From Pyropia haitanensis (Eukaryota; Rhodophyta; Bangiophyceae; Bangiales; Bangiaceae), in assembly GCA_008729055.1 (NCBI GenBank), contig SDUX01000010.1:682001-746000 (forward strand): DNA of 64,000 nucleotides, read 5' to 3'. A model generated the notes under the pieces. That model saw only the letters and a list, made by a program, of their open reading frames with translations, ran no database searches and had not been told where the DNA came from. The position numbers and the translations under genes are program-made. The number at the start of each line of letters is the position of its first letter. Position 1 is the stretch's first letter. Shown here piece by piece: positions 29,664 to 40,112 of this stretch.

Positions 29664-32149
29664 TTATTCTTCGTGGGCATGCCCCCCGTCTGCCCCTGCT
29701 CCCTCTCTAGCCCCCTCGACGGCGGGCTCCCCCCCGCCATCGGCACCTCCCCTCTCCGCCCGCTGCTGGGCCATGGCTCGCCACCAGTCCGCCACCCCTC
29801 GGATCTCCTCGGCCCGCCACGCGGGCACCAGAGAGCACACCAGCCCGTACACCAGCGCGTACGCACACACGCCCAGCATGCGGGCGGTGGGGTGACGAGC
29901 CGCATGGCCCCCACCGGCGGCGGCAGCGTCGCCGCCGCCGTCGCCGCCATCGTTGGCACCCGCGTCGGGCACCCAGCCGCCCGGCGCCAGCGCCGCGGCC
30001 ATCCGCCCAGGCGATGGCGCGGCGCGGGCGGCCCACGCGAGGATGCCCGTCAGACGGCCCGACAGGGCCAGGTACAGGGCCACCCCGCCCGCGACTAGCC
30101 CGTAGAGGCGCCGATGCGACGCGTCTTGGCCGAGCAAGATAACCACAAACGCCAGCTTGAGGATCAACGCCCAGTCCACCTGCAGCCGCAGCGCCAAGAC
30201 CCGGCGCGCGCGGGGCGCGGCGCCGCCGCCCGCCGCCGCCGCCGCCGCCGCCCCGCCACCGCCACCGCCAGCACGACCACCTACAGGCGGTGGGGCGGCG
30301 CGCCCCTCTGCGCCGCCGACGCCGCCGCCGCCACCACCGCCGCCACCACCGCCGCCACCATCGGCCACCGCGCCAGCGGCAGGGGCGGGTACTCCCGCCG
30401 CCTGCCCGCCTCGACCCGCCACCTCAGCAGCCGCGTTGGGCGCACCCCCCCAGCCGTCTGGCCGCGCGCCCTGCTCGGGCGCGACCCCCGCAGCGCGGCC
30501 CGCCGCCTCACGGGCACGGTCAAAGGCAGCCCGGAACGCCAACCGTTGGGCGTTCAGGTGGTCTGCCCACCGGGTGGCGGCCTGCGGTGGCAGCCCGGCG
30601 CCCGGCCCGCCAGCAGGCGCGTAGGCACCCGCGGCGGCGGCCGCCGCCCCAGGCGGGTACGTGCCTGCTGCAGCGGCAAGCGGGTACGCGCCCGCGGCGG
30701 CAGGCGGGTACGCGCCCGCGGCGGCAGGTGGGTACACGCCGCCCCCTGGCGGATACGCAGCAGCCGCGGGTGCCCCGCCAGGCAGGGGCGGCACCACGCC
30801 GCCAGCCCCGCCGGCAATGAACCCATAGGTCGGCGTGTACGGCGCGGCACCAACCCCTGGGTAGGGCCCGTAGATGGCGGCGGCGGCGGCCTCGGCGTCC
30901 GCGGCGGCAGCAACGGCGGCCGCGACGGCGGCGGTCACGGCTGCGTCCATGGCGGCACCGTCCCCGTCAGTGGGATAGAGGGGCAACGGTGGCAGCAGCG
31001 GCGGTGCAAAGGCGCCGCCGGGGACAGGCGGCGGCACCACGGGCGGTGTCAAGAACGGGTTGGCCCCGTGGACGCCAGGCATCCCAGGTAAAAAGGCTGC
31101 GCCGCCCGCTGGGGCGGCAGGCGCCGGCGGCACGCTCCAGGGTGAAACGGGAACCCCACCGGGCGGGGCAGGGGGGGGTGCGCCCGCGCCGCCAGCAGCG
31201 GTAGCGGCAGGGGGGGGAGGCAAAGGGGCCGTGGGGGGGGCGGGGTTGGACGGGTGGACAACCAGGTGAAACGTCTGCGGCTCCGTCACATTACAGGTGG
31301 CGAGGATGTCCGACAGGGCTGCGCGCGTCGAACCGATCGGCAAGGAGGAGAAGCAAAAGAAGAGGCGAGGGAGCGCGGGAGAGAGGAAGCACCACAGTAG
31401 GCAGAAGAAAGCAACGAATCGACGAGAACAAGGACATCGTGCAAGTCAGTTGTTGCTCTGCCCCACGACCGCACAACTGCACACCGAACAACATCACGCT
31501 GTCCAAGCAGCCGCCTGCATGTCAAAGAAGAAAGGAGATCATGTACAACCAAAGAGAGTCTTGCGGTTGGGCCGACCACAAGAGTTGGCGCCACCCCTCC
31601 CCTCTCCCACAACGTACTCTGCCCGTTCTTCAAAAGGTGCCCCGCAAAGATAAGCCTCTGTGCGCTGACTGGCGGCGCGCCTGGCACCAGCCCAGTCAGC
31701 ACGCTCTTCACTCCCCCAATGGTCGTCCCGTCGAGGGGCACCTCTAACCGCAGCGGCGGCCGCGCGCCACGTGCGCCCGGGTTCTTGACAATCAGCGTCA
31801 CGATGAGCGGCGCAAGCGGCGCGGCGGAGGCGGCGGCGGCGGCGGCGGGGGTGACCGCGGCACTGGAAGAGCCCGCACCAGCGCCGCCGCTGTCGGCAGC
31901 ACCAGCGTCAGTGGCGGGCGCGGGTGCCGCCGACGGCGGTGGCCTGGCGGCGGCCGCGGAGGAGCTCCCGCCCGCGTCGGCGACACCTCCCCGCGAGGGG
32001 TAGTCACCTCCGTGAAGAGCGGCCTGCGGTGGTGGGTCAGCGCCGCCCGTCGGGGATGGGTCGTGCCCGGTCGGTGGGGGGGCGCCGGCAGCCACCTCGG
32101 TGCCCGCGGCGGGCGCCACGCCGGCCGCGTCCGCATGGGTGCCGTCCAT
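29664..32149 (-). CDS. HERPUD-like ER membrane protein with ubiquitin-like domain, two exons
   Basis: HERPUD (HERP) proteins are ER membrane proteins that recruit ERAD components, including the HRD1 ligase. Exon 1 is 32149-31618. The intron is 31617-31319 (donor GTACGT, acceptor CGCGCAG). Exon 2 is 31318-29664. The product has 728 residues. The ubiquitin-like domain begins at about residue 118 (LIVTLIVKNPGARG), with VPLDGTTIGGVKSVL and QRLIFAGHLLKNG. Splicing then gives Q-T-LSDILATC and TFHLVVHPSNP, the exact HERPUD pattern (RLIYSGKLL, then LRDLL, then HLV). The long middle is Ala/Pro/Gly/Tyr-rich with repeats of AYPPAAAG. Near the C-terminus the pair of hydrophobic segments (LQVDWALILKLAFVVILLGQD, LYGLVAGGVALYLALSG) matches the HERPUD membrane hairpin. 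Plant-type members also vary in the middle. Identification is good. Confidence 0.85.
30660..30740. repeat. Tandem repeat coding AYPPAAAG units in the HERPUD-like protein
   Basis: Units of about 27-30 bases (GCGGGTACGCGCCCGCGGCGG-like) repeat about four times. On the minus strand they give AYPPAAAG or AYPLAAAAG. Confidence 0.7.
31319..31617 (-). other. Intron of the HERPUD-like gene
   Basis: The intron is 299 bases and phase 1. The donor CAGA/GTACGT and acceptor GCGCAG/CCCTG rebuild the conserved end of the ubiquitin-like domain. Confidence 0.85.
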
Positions 32150-33876
32150 GGCACAGCGACCAGGAGGCGGGTGGGCAGAGGGAGGAAGAGTTTGTCCAAA
32201 AGGCGGCTCTATAGTCCCAGTCAGCACCAGCGGAAAAGAAAAGGGGGCGCACCAAGGTGACACAAGAGGCAGACGCAGCGGGGGGACGCTTCGAGCCCCC
32301 GAGTTGACGGCCTGGCAAGGACGCAAACCGCTGCTGCAAGGGGCACACCGCAAACAACAAACGAAACAGTCAGCAATTGTAATTCTTAGTATTTTGATAT
32401 CCGATACGCCTAAGTATTTGAGCGAGTAGCTGAGCGTGGGTTCTGCTGACAAAGGTTGACGCAGATGTCTGAATTTTACCTTTTATTGCTTGTGCACTGA
32501 ATGTAACAATTCAGTAGTGGAGGGAGGCTGGTAGACCCGCGAGGGAGCGTGTGGGTCCTGTGGGTCTACCAACCTGCTGCGGGCCTCAATACGTAGATAC
32601 CTCGTGGCCCCACGCGGCCGCCAGCCTACCGGAAAATACAGTGCCGCCCCGCGATCGAAAGCTGGCTGCTCTCCGTCTCGGCGAGCCCATTGCAGCGGTA
32701 CGTAGCGCCGCCCCACTGGTGGGGAAGAGCGGGGCGTCGTCCGCGTCGCGCTGGCGCCGCCACCCCCTGCCTCCCCTCCCCCCTGCCGCCGACGTATCCC
32801 CCCTGCCGCCGTGTGCGACTCGGCAAGTGACGTGGCGTGGGCAGGCCCGCCCTCCTGGCCTCGTGCGGCCTTCCTTGTCCCGGCGAGGGGTCGGTGGTCG
32901 CTCTTGGGGGCGCCCACACGGCTGCCGCCCACACGGCTGCCGCACACCGCCGTCTCCGTGCCGTCCAGTCTGGCCCGCACGGCTTGACGTTGCACAACGA
33001 GACGGGGGGGCCGGGAGGCGTATCCAACAAAGGAGGCAGGGAGACAGCACCCGCTGCCTGACCTGAGCGTGCACTTCCCTCTTCAGAGGGAGCGTTGTGG
33101 CCACCTTTTCGATGGTCCTCGCGAGGGAACAGACAGCGTTGCGTTGACAAAGGAAAAGCAGGGGGGCGGGTGGGGGGGGGGAGAGGCGGAGAGTCGGCGG
33201 TTTGGACGCGCAGAGTGCGGTGGGTGGCGCGGCGGCATTTCTTGCCATCCGCTGCCATCGTTGCGTCGCCACGCCCGGGTGGGTCCGTGCGCCGCCCGCA
33301 ACGTAGGCGAAAGGACTGGGACGGGGGCTCGACGCCCTGGCGCGAGGGGGCTGAGGGAGGAGGGAGGGCGGCGGCGGCTGCGCAGGCGGTTTGGGAGGGG
33401 GTGCGCGGACGCGCTCGCCCGTGCGCCGCCGCCCACACGCCGGCGTTGGCAGCCCGCGGGTCGAGCCGGTCGGCCGACGTCGCACGGGACGCCCCGCCGC
33501 CGCTGAGACCTCTACCTCTCCCTCGGCCGCTGTGCACGGGGGAGCGTCAGGCGCGGCCGCCTCGTCCAAACGCCCCTCGCACGACCACCACCCCTCCGGC
33601 TTCTCCTCAGCGGACGATATCCCTCACTACCATCCTCGTGCGCTCTTCTCGCCCCCGCCCGGCCCCCTTTCTGCGACCACTCTTCCTCTTGTTCCTCTTC
33701 CTGAGCGGTTTGATCACGGCGACGCCGTCGGCGCACAACGCCGTGGCCTCGATTCGCGTCGGCGTGTGAGGTTATCCCCCTTCTCCCCCACCTGCCCACC
33801 CTGCTTCTGACACGTCCTTCTTGGCCCCTTCCCCCCCCCCCCCCGCCCCCGGACCGCACCCCGCCCCTTTTCCACC
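32150..33876. other. Divergent intergenic region, HERPUD-like / superoxide dismutase
   Basis: The spacer is 1.7 kb. A less GC-rich patch lies at 32330-32530. A TATAGAG element on the minus strand (about 32208-32214) is 60 bases before the HERPUD-like ATG. A 15-base phrase, CCCACACGGCTGCCG, is duplicated in tandem at about 32912-32942. The open frames at 32480-33570 show no conserved blocks. Confidence 0.4.
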
Positions 33877-34674
33877 ATGATTCCTCGATCGCTGCTCGCC
33901 GCCGCCGCCGTCGTCGCCACCCTGGCCGGCGTGGCGGCGGGCGCGCCCGCCAGGCCCGCCGAGCCGGCGGCGGCGGCGGTCGGACCGACCCCCTGGGGCG
34001 CCCGCCTCGCGGTCGCCCTCGATGCCGCGCGCTGCACGGGCCTGCCGTCGCTCACCGCCACCCTCATAGGCACCAAAGGCAACGAGGAAGTAGTCGGCGA
34101 CGTCGCGCTGTCGCCCGTTTGGATGACAGCCAACGGCGCGGCCGTGTGCGTGACGCGCATTGAGGCCAACGTCAGCGGCCTGCCGCCGGCGACGGCGCAC
34201 GGCTTCCACATCCACACGTTTGGCGACGTGACGAGGCGCGACGGCAAGTCGGCGGGCGGCCACTTTGACCCGCACAAGGGCATGCCCCACGGCCTGCCCG
34301 AGGGCCTCCCGGCGGTCTTGGCGACGGGGGAAGGCGGCGGCGGCGGCGGCGGCGGCGGGCGGCTCGAGGCGGCGGCCCTGCACCACGAGGGGGACATGGG
34401 GAACCTCGAGTCGGACGCGGAGGGGGTGGTGGCGTGGGCGGGCTTCAACGCGCGGGTGGTGCTGGAGCACGTGGTCGGCCGGAGCATCATCCTCCACGCC
34501 GCGATGGACGACGGGGGGCAGCCGACGGGCAACGCAGGCGCCCGGCTGGCGCAGGGCATCCTGGGGTACCGGCAGGAGGAGGCGCCGGCGGCGCCACCGC
34601 TGCCGCCGCCGCCGCCGCCGGCCGCGACGGCGAGCCCTGAAGACGACGACGGGGACGCCGCGGAGGGGGAGTAG
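33877..34674 (+). CDS. Secreted Cu/Zn superoxide dismutase with an expanded zinc loop
   Basis: This enzyme converts superoxide to oxygen and hydrogen peroxide. The protein has 265 residues with a signal peptide (1 to about 22), so it is extracellular or secretory. All metal ligands are visible: GFHIHTFGD (H111, H113), GGHFDPH (H129), MPHG (H138), HEGDMGN (H170, D173) and ILHAAMDD (H207). The active-site Arg is kept in GNAGARLAQG (R223). Two things are odd. The zinc loop between H138 and H170 has 31 residues, including a Gly run, where the family has about eight. Both Cys of the usual intrasubunit disulfide are missing, with Gln226 in the second position. The C-terminal 35 residues are Pro/Ala-rich then acidic. 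No intron is seen. Catalysis is likely but altered stability is expected. Confidence 0.93.
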   Translation: MIPRSLLAAAAVVATLAGVAAGAPARPAEPAAAAVGPTPWGARLAVALDAARCTGLPSLTATLIGTKGNEEVVGDVALSPVWMTANGAAVCVTRIEANVSGLPPATAHGFHIHTFGDVTRRDGKSAGGHFDPHKGMPHGLPEGLPAVLATGEGGGGGGGGGRLEAAALHHEGDMGNLESDAEGVVAWAGFNARVVLEHVVGRSIILHAAMDDGGQPTGNAGARLAQGILGYRQEEAPAAPPLPPPPPPAATASPEDDDGDAAEGE

Positions 34675-35542
34675 AGGGCCGGCGTGGGTGCGCATCGACG
34701 GCGGTGCGGGACGGATGGGAGCTCGTGGGGGTCGGGCGGGGATCGGACGGGGGTTTGGCGTCGTCGGAGGGGGGGGCGGGTGACGCCGTGGTTGGGGCGG
34801 CGGCGGGGGGCGTCTGACGTCGGTGCGCGCGCCGGCTGCAGGTGCAGGCGAGCGCGCCGGCACCCGCAGCCGGCAGCGTAATTTCTGGTGAGGGCGGGGG
34901 GGAGGAAGGGGCGGCGTGCCGCCGAGCGCCGGCGGGCAGCGCGCCTCGGGCATGGCGCCTGCGGCGGGCGGCGGTGGCGGCATCCATAAACAGTACGCAC
35001 TGAATAGATGGCCGTATGGACACGGGCGGCGGCCGGCCGAACAGGTGACGGCGGCCGCGACGGCGGCGGAAGTGGCAGCGGCCGCGACGGCGGCAGAAGT
35101 GGCGGCTGCGGAGGCGGCGGCGGCTGGGTGGCGGCGGTGGCAGTGGCAACTGCAGTGGCGGCGGCGACGTCCTGCCGCCGCGGGCCTGTCGCGTGCCCTC
35201 TGGGGGTTGGCAGCGTGGTCCACAGCGGGAGGGAAGCGGGGTGCTTGCACCCCCCGCCTTCATCCACGCGCGGGTGCCCGGGCGGGTGCCCGCGCAGGTG
35301 CCTGCGTGGCGCTCTTCGCTCTCCCGCACCCCGCGAGCTTCTCCTCCTCCCGCCCCGTCTTGTGTCTCAGCCGCCGACGTCAGGACCCCTCCCCGCAGGA
35401 GCCACCCCCCCGGTTTCGACCACGTCGCCTGTGCATCATCAAAATCTAGGCTTCTTTCCCGTTGCGCCCAAGCCCCTCCATTGTCACGCCCCCTCCCCGC
35501 CCCCCCACCACCCCCCGCCCCCCCCTCTTGTCCACCCCACGG
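34675..35542. other. Convergent intergenic region, superoxide dismutase / antiporter
   Basis: GC-rich 3' flanks. GGCGGCGGAAGTGGC-like phrases repeat at about 35060-35110. No coding or RNA gene was seen. Confidence 0.4.
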
Positions 35543-38500
35543 CTATTGCGGCGGGGGCGGCCGGGACGCAGACCCGTCGCCCGCGTCTGCCGCCCCGCCG
35601 ACTGGTCCACCCCTGTGGACCGGCTCGCCCGACCCGCCTCCCCGCGGCTCCTCCAGGTCGTCCAGCCCGTCGCCACTCACCACGGGCGACGCGGGCGACT
35701 CGCTGCTCTCGCCCGTGTCATACAGCGGCGGCCGCCCCGCGCCGAGGGCGGCCGCCTCGGCTGCGGGCGGCCCCCCGCCGCCGCCGCCCCCCTCACCACC
35801 GGGCGCCGCCCCCGTGCGGCGGTAGGTGCGGCGGGGGATGGGGGCGGTGCCGACGGGGGCGGTCATGCTGCGACGGAGGCTGCCGCCGCCGCCCTCATCA
35901 TCGGGTGTCCACTCACCGCCGTCGGAAGTCATGCCGCCGTCGCCGTCATCGGCCAGGGTGCCGCCGTCCACGCCCCCTGGGGGGTACCCGCCCGCCGCGC
36001 CGGGGCCAGCGGGCAGGCCCGACCCCCCGCCGCCGCCACCGCCGCGGTCACCACCACCCCCACCCCGTCGTCGCCGCGGGAGGAGTGTCGACAGGTACTG
36101 GCTGCTGTTGCGCTTGAGGCCGCCGAGAAAGTCACCAACGTTGGGCAGCTGCGCCAGCGGCTCCATGTCCTCAAACGTCGACGACAAGCGCCGCTGGTGT
36201 CCTCCCCCCCCATGGGAGGAGCCCCCTCCCCCGTGCGACGAGCCTCCCCCGTTGCCGCCCCCGTGCCGCCCGCCGTGGACCAGCTGGTGGGCGCCGCCGC
36301 CGCCGCCACCGCCGCCGCCGCGGCCAAAGATGGAGCCGCTGTTGCCGCCAATGAAGGAGCGCCCGCCGACGGAGCGGTTGGTAAACGAGCGGCCGCCCAG
36401 CGACGAGCGGCCGTCGACGCTGTCGCCCGCCAGAGAAGAACCCGTTGAGTGGTTGGATACGGACCGCCGGAGGCCTCCGACGGACTGGTGCCGCACGAGG
36501 GTGCCCCCGTCGTCGTCTTCGTCTTCCGTCGCGTCGTCCACCGAGTCGGGGGGGGAGTAAAAGCTGCGCACACGCCGCCCGCCGGTGGCCTGCGTCGACA
36601 CGGAAGCGGGCGCCGACACGGGCGGCGGGCCGTCGCCCACCCACGTAGCGCCCACGGGCAGGGACAGCAGCGATGCCAACGTGGGGTCTTCTACTCCCGC
36701 CGGGGGCGCGACCGACCGCCGCGCTGCGGGGCCGCCGCCCTCTGGCCCAGCCGGCTGCGCCAGCGAAAGTGCCGGCAGCTGCGGCGCGGCCGCGCCACCC
36801 GCCCCGCCGGGGGCCCCACCGACAGCGGCAGGGGCGGTGAGCGCACCGCCGGGCGGCCCCGGTGGGGAGTGCTCGCCAAAGCTGGCGAGGCCGCCCAGGC
36901 CGGCCAGCCCCTCCACAATACCGCTCGACAGCTGCGCAATGCCCCGCGGCGTGGGCGGCGCCGAGCCGCCGTGGCGGGCGGCGAGGATCGGGGCGCCCGG
37001 TGACGCCATCGCCGCGGCCGCTGCGGACGCGGCCGCGGCCGTTGCCGACACGGACGCGGCCGCAACGGCTGCCGCGGATGCCGGCGGTTGGGGCGGCGAC
37101 AGCACCCCTGGGTGGCCCAGGCCCTCCTCCGAGTAGAGGTTGACCCCCCCTCGCGCCATGTCGGTGATAAACGGGGCGTCTGTCGGGATGCCCCCCACCT
37201 CCTCGTCCGCCCACGAGTCCGAGTGCGGCAGGCGCCCCCAATCGTGCCCGTCCGCGCTGATGGCCGAGTCTTGGTCAAACGCGAGGGACATGGAGCTCTT
37301 GAACGTCGACAGTCCCCCGTGCGGGAGGAAGGTGTAACTCATGTCCTCAATCAGCTTGACGACCGTCTCGAACAGCAGGCCCTGACCGCAGATGGAAAAG
37401 ACGACGAGCGTGAAAGTCATGAGGAAGATGAGCTGCCCGTACGTCATGTGCCCCGGCACGGCGTGCTTGACAAACGCGTCGGGCACACCCAGCGCGAGCG
37501 CAATCGAGATGCCCCCACGGACGCCACCCCAGGTCAACACCGCGATCGTGCCGCCGCGGTAGCGCACCGACCGGTGGCGCAGCCGCCGGCCAGTCACGAC
37601 CTCGAGGGCGACGATGGACAGCAGCGGCGCGGCCACGCTGATGATGCGGGCAAACAGGCTGATGGCAATGGTGGCCACCATGACCATCGCGTACGGGACG
37701 AGCCCAATGTCCTGCGGGTTCCAAAACAGGTCCGCCGCGCCGACGAGGAGGAAGAGCACGCTGTTGAGGGTCTCGTCCAGAAACTTCCACAGCTGGTGAA
37801 AGAGCGCCGACGTGTCATCGCTCATCGCGTACGCCACCCCATAGTTGCCAATGAACAGCCCCGCCGTCACCGACGCTAGCGGGATGGACGCGTGGAAGTA
37901 GTTGCACGCCAGGTTGATGTTGCCGACGAGGACGATGCTGATGGTGATCTCCAGCAGTGAGTCGTCGAGCGTCTGGATGGCCGAGTAGGCCAGCCACGAC
38001 AGCACCAGCCCAATGCCAATGCCCGACAGGCACTCGAGGCCAAAGCCGCGGAAGAAGAGGCGCCACACCTCCACGATGGGCATGTCCGGCTTCTCCACCG
38101 TCTCGACAAAGACGAGGTACAGCACGACGCCGACAGCGTCGTTGAAGAGGGACTCGCCGAGCACAAAGTAGCGGGTGGAGGCGGGGATGAGGTCGGGCTT
38201 GGCCGACAGCAGGGACATGACCGCCACCGGGTCGGTCGGCGACACGATCGCGCCAAAGAGCAGGCACCACGCAAAGTCCATTGGGCAAATCCGCCGCAGC
38301 AGCAGCCACGTCAGCACCGACACAATCCCGCAGCTGATGGCCGTCGTGAACACGCTCAGCGCAATGACCGTTGTGCGGATGCGGCGAAGCGCGCGGAGGT
38401 CCACCTCAATGGCCGCCGCGAACAGCAGGAACCCGAGCATATACTTGAGCAGCAGGTCGGGGAAGTTCATGAGGAAGTCCCGCAGCCCCGCGAGCGCAAA

Positions 38501-38908
38501 GCCCATATCCACGTTGGGCAGCAGCCCGACCACCAGCAGCGCGCCCGTGCACGTGATGCTGCCCAAGCTCATCATAATCGCCGACGGCAGGTGCACGTAG
38601 TGGTGGTTGAACAGCCGCAGGAGCACGGTCATGGTCAGCAGCAGCATGATGATGTCCCCGCCCTGCAGCTGGAAGCCGTGGTGGCCCCCGCCGGGCACCG
38701 CCTCCACCGCCGCGGCGGCGCCCTCGGCGACCGCCGCCGCCGCGCTCGCCGCCGTCGCGCCCGCCACGGCGTCGCGGACCGCGGCGGCCGCCGCGGCCGT
38801 CGCGTTGGCCGCGCCCTGCCGGGTGGGGGTGGCGAGCCCGCCGCCGGCGGGCGCGGCCGCCGCCCATGCCGCCGCCACCGCCGCCGACGCCGACGCGAGG
38901 AGCGGCAT
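35543..38908 (-). CDS. CPA1-family Na+/H+ antiporter with a long disordered tail
   Basis: This membrane exchanger swaps Na+ or K+ for H+, with a role in salt and pH balance. The start is ATG 38908 and the product has 1121 residues. After an Ala-rich N-terminus with a signal-like segment, about 12 membrane segments lie between about 38660 and 37330. Motifs in order are LLLKYMLGFLLFAAAIEVDLRALR, LLFGAIVSPTDPVAVMSLL, the core VLGESLFNDAVGVVLY (the ND pair that binds Na+), GLFIGNYGVAYAMS, NSVLFLLVGAADLFW and LTWGGVRGGISIALAL. This is the SOS1/NHX/NhaP branch. The remaining 590 or so residues form a Gly/Ser/Pro-rich tail with RRSVSNHSTGSSL and SSLGGRSFTNRSVGGRSF repeats, probably phosphorylated. 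No intron is seen. Plasma membrane or endomembrane location cannot be told from sequence. Confidence 0.92.
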   Translation of the reverse strand: MPLLASASAAVAAAWAAAAPAGGGLATPTRQGAANATAAAAAAVRDAVAGATAASAAAAVAEGAAAAVEAVPGGGHHGFQLQGGDIIMLLLTMTVLLRLFNHHYVHLPSAIMMSLGSITCTGALLVVGLLPNVDMGFALAGLRDFLMNFPDLLLKYMLGFLLFAAAIEVDLRALRRIRTTVIALSVFTTAISCGIVSVLTWLLLRRICPMDFAWCLLFGAIVSPTDPVAVMSLLSAKPDLIPASTRYFVLGESLFNDAVGVVLYLVFVETVEKPDMPIVEVWRLFFRGFGLECLSGIGIGLVLSWLAYSAIQTLDDSLLEITISIVLVGNINLACNYFHASIPLASVTAGLFIGNYGVAYAMSDDTSALFHQLWKFLDETLNSVLFLLVGAADLFWNPQDIGLVPYAMVMVATIAISLFARIISVAAPLLSIVALEVVTGRRLRHRSVRYRGGTIAVLTWGGVRGGISIALALGVPDAFVKHAVPGHMTYGQLIFLMTFTLVVFSICGQGLLFETVVKLIEDMSYTFLPHGGLSTFKSSMSLAFDQDSAISADGHDWGRLPHSDSWADEEVGGIPTDAPFITDMARGGVNLYSEEGLGHPGVLSPPQPPASAAAVAAASVSATAAAASAAAAAMASPGAPILAARHGGSAPPTPRGIAQLSSGIVEGLAGLGGLASFGEHSPPGPPGGALTAPAAVGGAPGGAGGAAAPQLPALSLAQPAGPEGGGPAARRSVAPPAGVEDPTLASLLSLPVGATWVGDGPPPVSAPASVSTQATGGRRVRSFYSPPDSVDDATEDEDDDGGTLVRHQSVGGLRRSVSNHSTGSSLAGDSVDGRSSLGGRSFTNRSVGGRSFIGGNSGSIFGRGGGGGGGGGAHQLVHGGRHGGGNGGGSSHGGGGSSHGGGGHQRRLSSTFEDMEPLAQLPNVGDFLGGLKRNSSQYLSTLLPRRRRGGGGGDRGGGGGGGSGLPAGPGAAGGYPPGGVDGGTLADDGDGGMTSDGGEWTPDDEGGGGSLRRSMTAPVGTAPIPRRTYRRTGAAPGGEGGGGGGGPPAAEAAALGAGRPPLYDTGESSESPASPVVSGDGLDDLEEPRGGGSGEPVHRGGPVGGAADAGDGSASRPPPPQ

Positions 38909-39446
38909 GGTGACGAGGGCGAGGCGCGCAGGGCGGGGCGGGGGGGTTGGCCACCCCGACCGGCGGCACTGCCCACCGTCGTCCAAGGGGGTACCACCCG
39001 GAACAGCGGGGCGCCCGCAAGCGCAGCGGGGGCCAGCAGGGGGGGGAGTGGCGGGCGCGCCCCGCGAGCGCGCGCCCGTGCGCGCAGCCCAGCCGTTGCC
39101 AGCCGCCGCCGCAGCGGTACAGCGTGGCTGTCCGCCCAGACGCGCGGCCGCCCACACGGCAGCGCCCCGCGCCGCCGCCCCCTCCCACCACAGTCCACCG
39201 CTGCCACCGCCGCCCGCCCGCCTGTCACGGGCGTGCCCGTGCCGTGCGCGGCCGTGCCGCGGTGCGGGCCACACGCGGGCGGGCGCCACCACCCCCCTCC
39301 GCCTCCCCCACCCGTCTCCTCGGCGCCTCACCCCACCCGCACTCACCGCCAGCGGCGCGGAGAATGGCGGCGCCACCCACCCACCCACTCACCCCCCCCC
39401 TCCCCCACCTGGCCAAAACGGCCGACGGAAGATGCGGGGCACAGAC

Positions 39447-39461
39447 AAATATATAAATAAG
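39447..39461. promoter_or_regulatory. TATATAAATA element in the antiporter upstream region
   Basis: AAATATATAAATAAG is an isolated AT island in GC-rich DNA. On the plus strand it is a strong TATA box with no gene recognised downstream. On the minus strand (TTATTTATATAT) it lies about 540 bases before the antiporter ATG. Confidence 0.4.
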
Positions 39462-40112
39462 AGTGCGGGAGTGGGGGGGGGGGGGTGGGGGGCAAGAAAG
39501 ACAGAGCGGGGGGGAGGCGGGGCCCAATAGAGATGGACACGGCAGGCGATACCCCAGAGAGGCAGGCAAGCTCAGACAGGCAACGTGTACGGAACAGAGG
39601 AAGGAAAAAAAGCCAGAAAAAAAAAAGGCATGGGGAGAACCGGGGCGCCCGCCACACACAACACCACCCCCCAACGGCAGCGCGCTACGCCACGGGCGTG
39701 GCGGAATGGCTGTCGCACCAGTCCTCCGCCCCTCCCGTCCCCTCCCTTCCCCCCCTCGTCCCCCCCTTCCACTCCGCGCCGCGCCGCTCCGCCGCCCTCA
39801 CCCGCCCGCCGCAACGCCGTCCCCCCCCCCCCCTGCACGCCGAGACTGGCAGCGCCACCGTCGCAACGACCCCTGCCGGCCGCGCCGCGGGCGGGCGGGA
39901 CGACGCTGCGCCGCGCGGCGGCCGCGCCGTGCCGCTCGTGGCACCCACCCCGCCGGTGGCGCACACCACCGCACCCACGCCGCCCCTCCGCGCGAGCGCG
40001 CGCGCGCGCGGGCGGCACGGCCGGCCGGCCGCGCGGCGGCCGCTCGCTCTACCTCCCGCTCTCTCGCTCGCCCGCCACTGGGCCGCTGGCGGGCGGGCCG
40101 CACGGCGTGGGA

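Noticed and set aside
32483..33569. Minus-strand frame of about 330 codons between HERPUD-like and SOD
   Set aside because: Starts with a non-ATG codon, Arg/Pro-rich, no conserved block.
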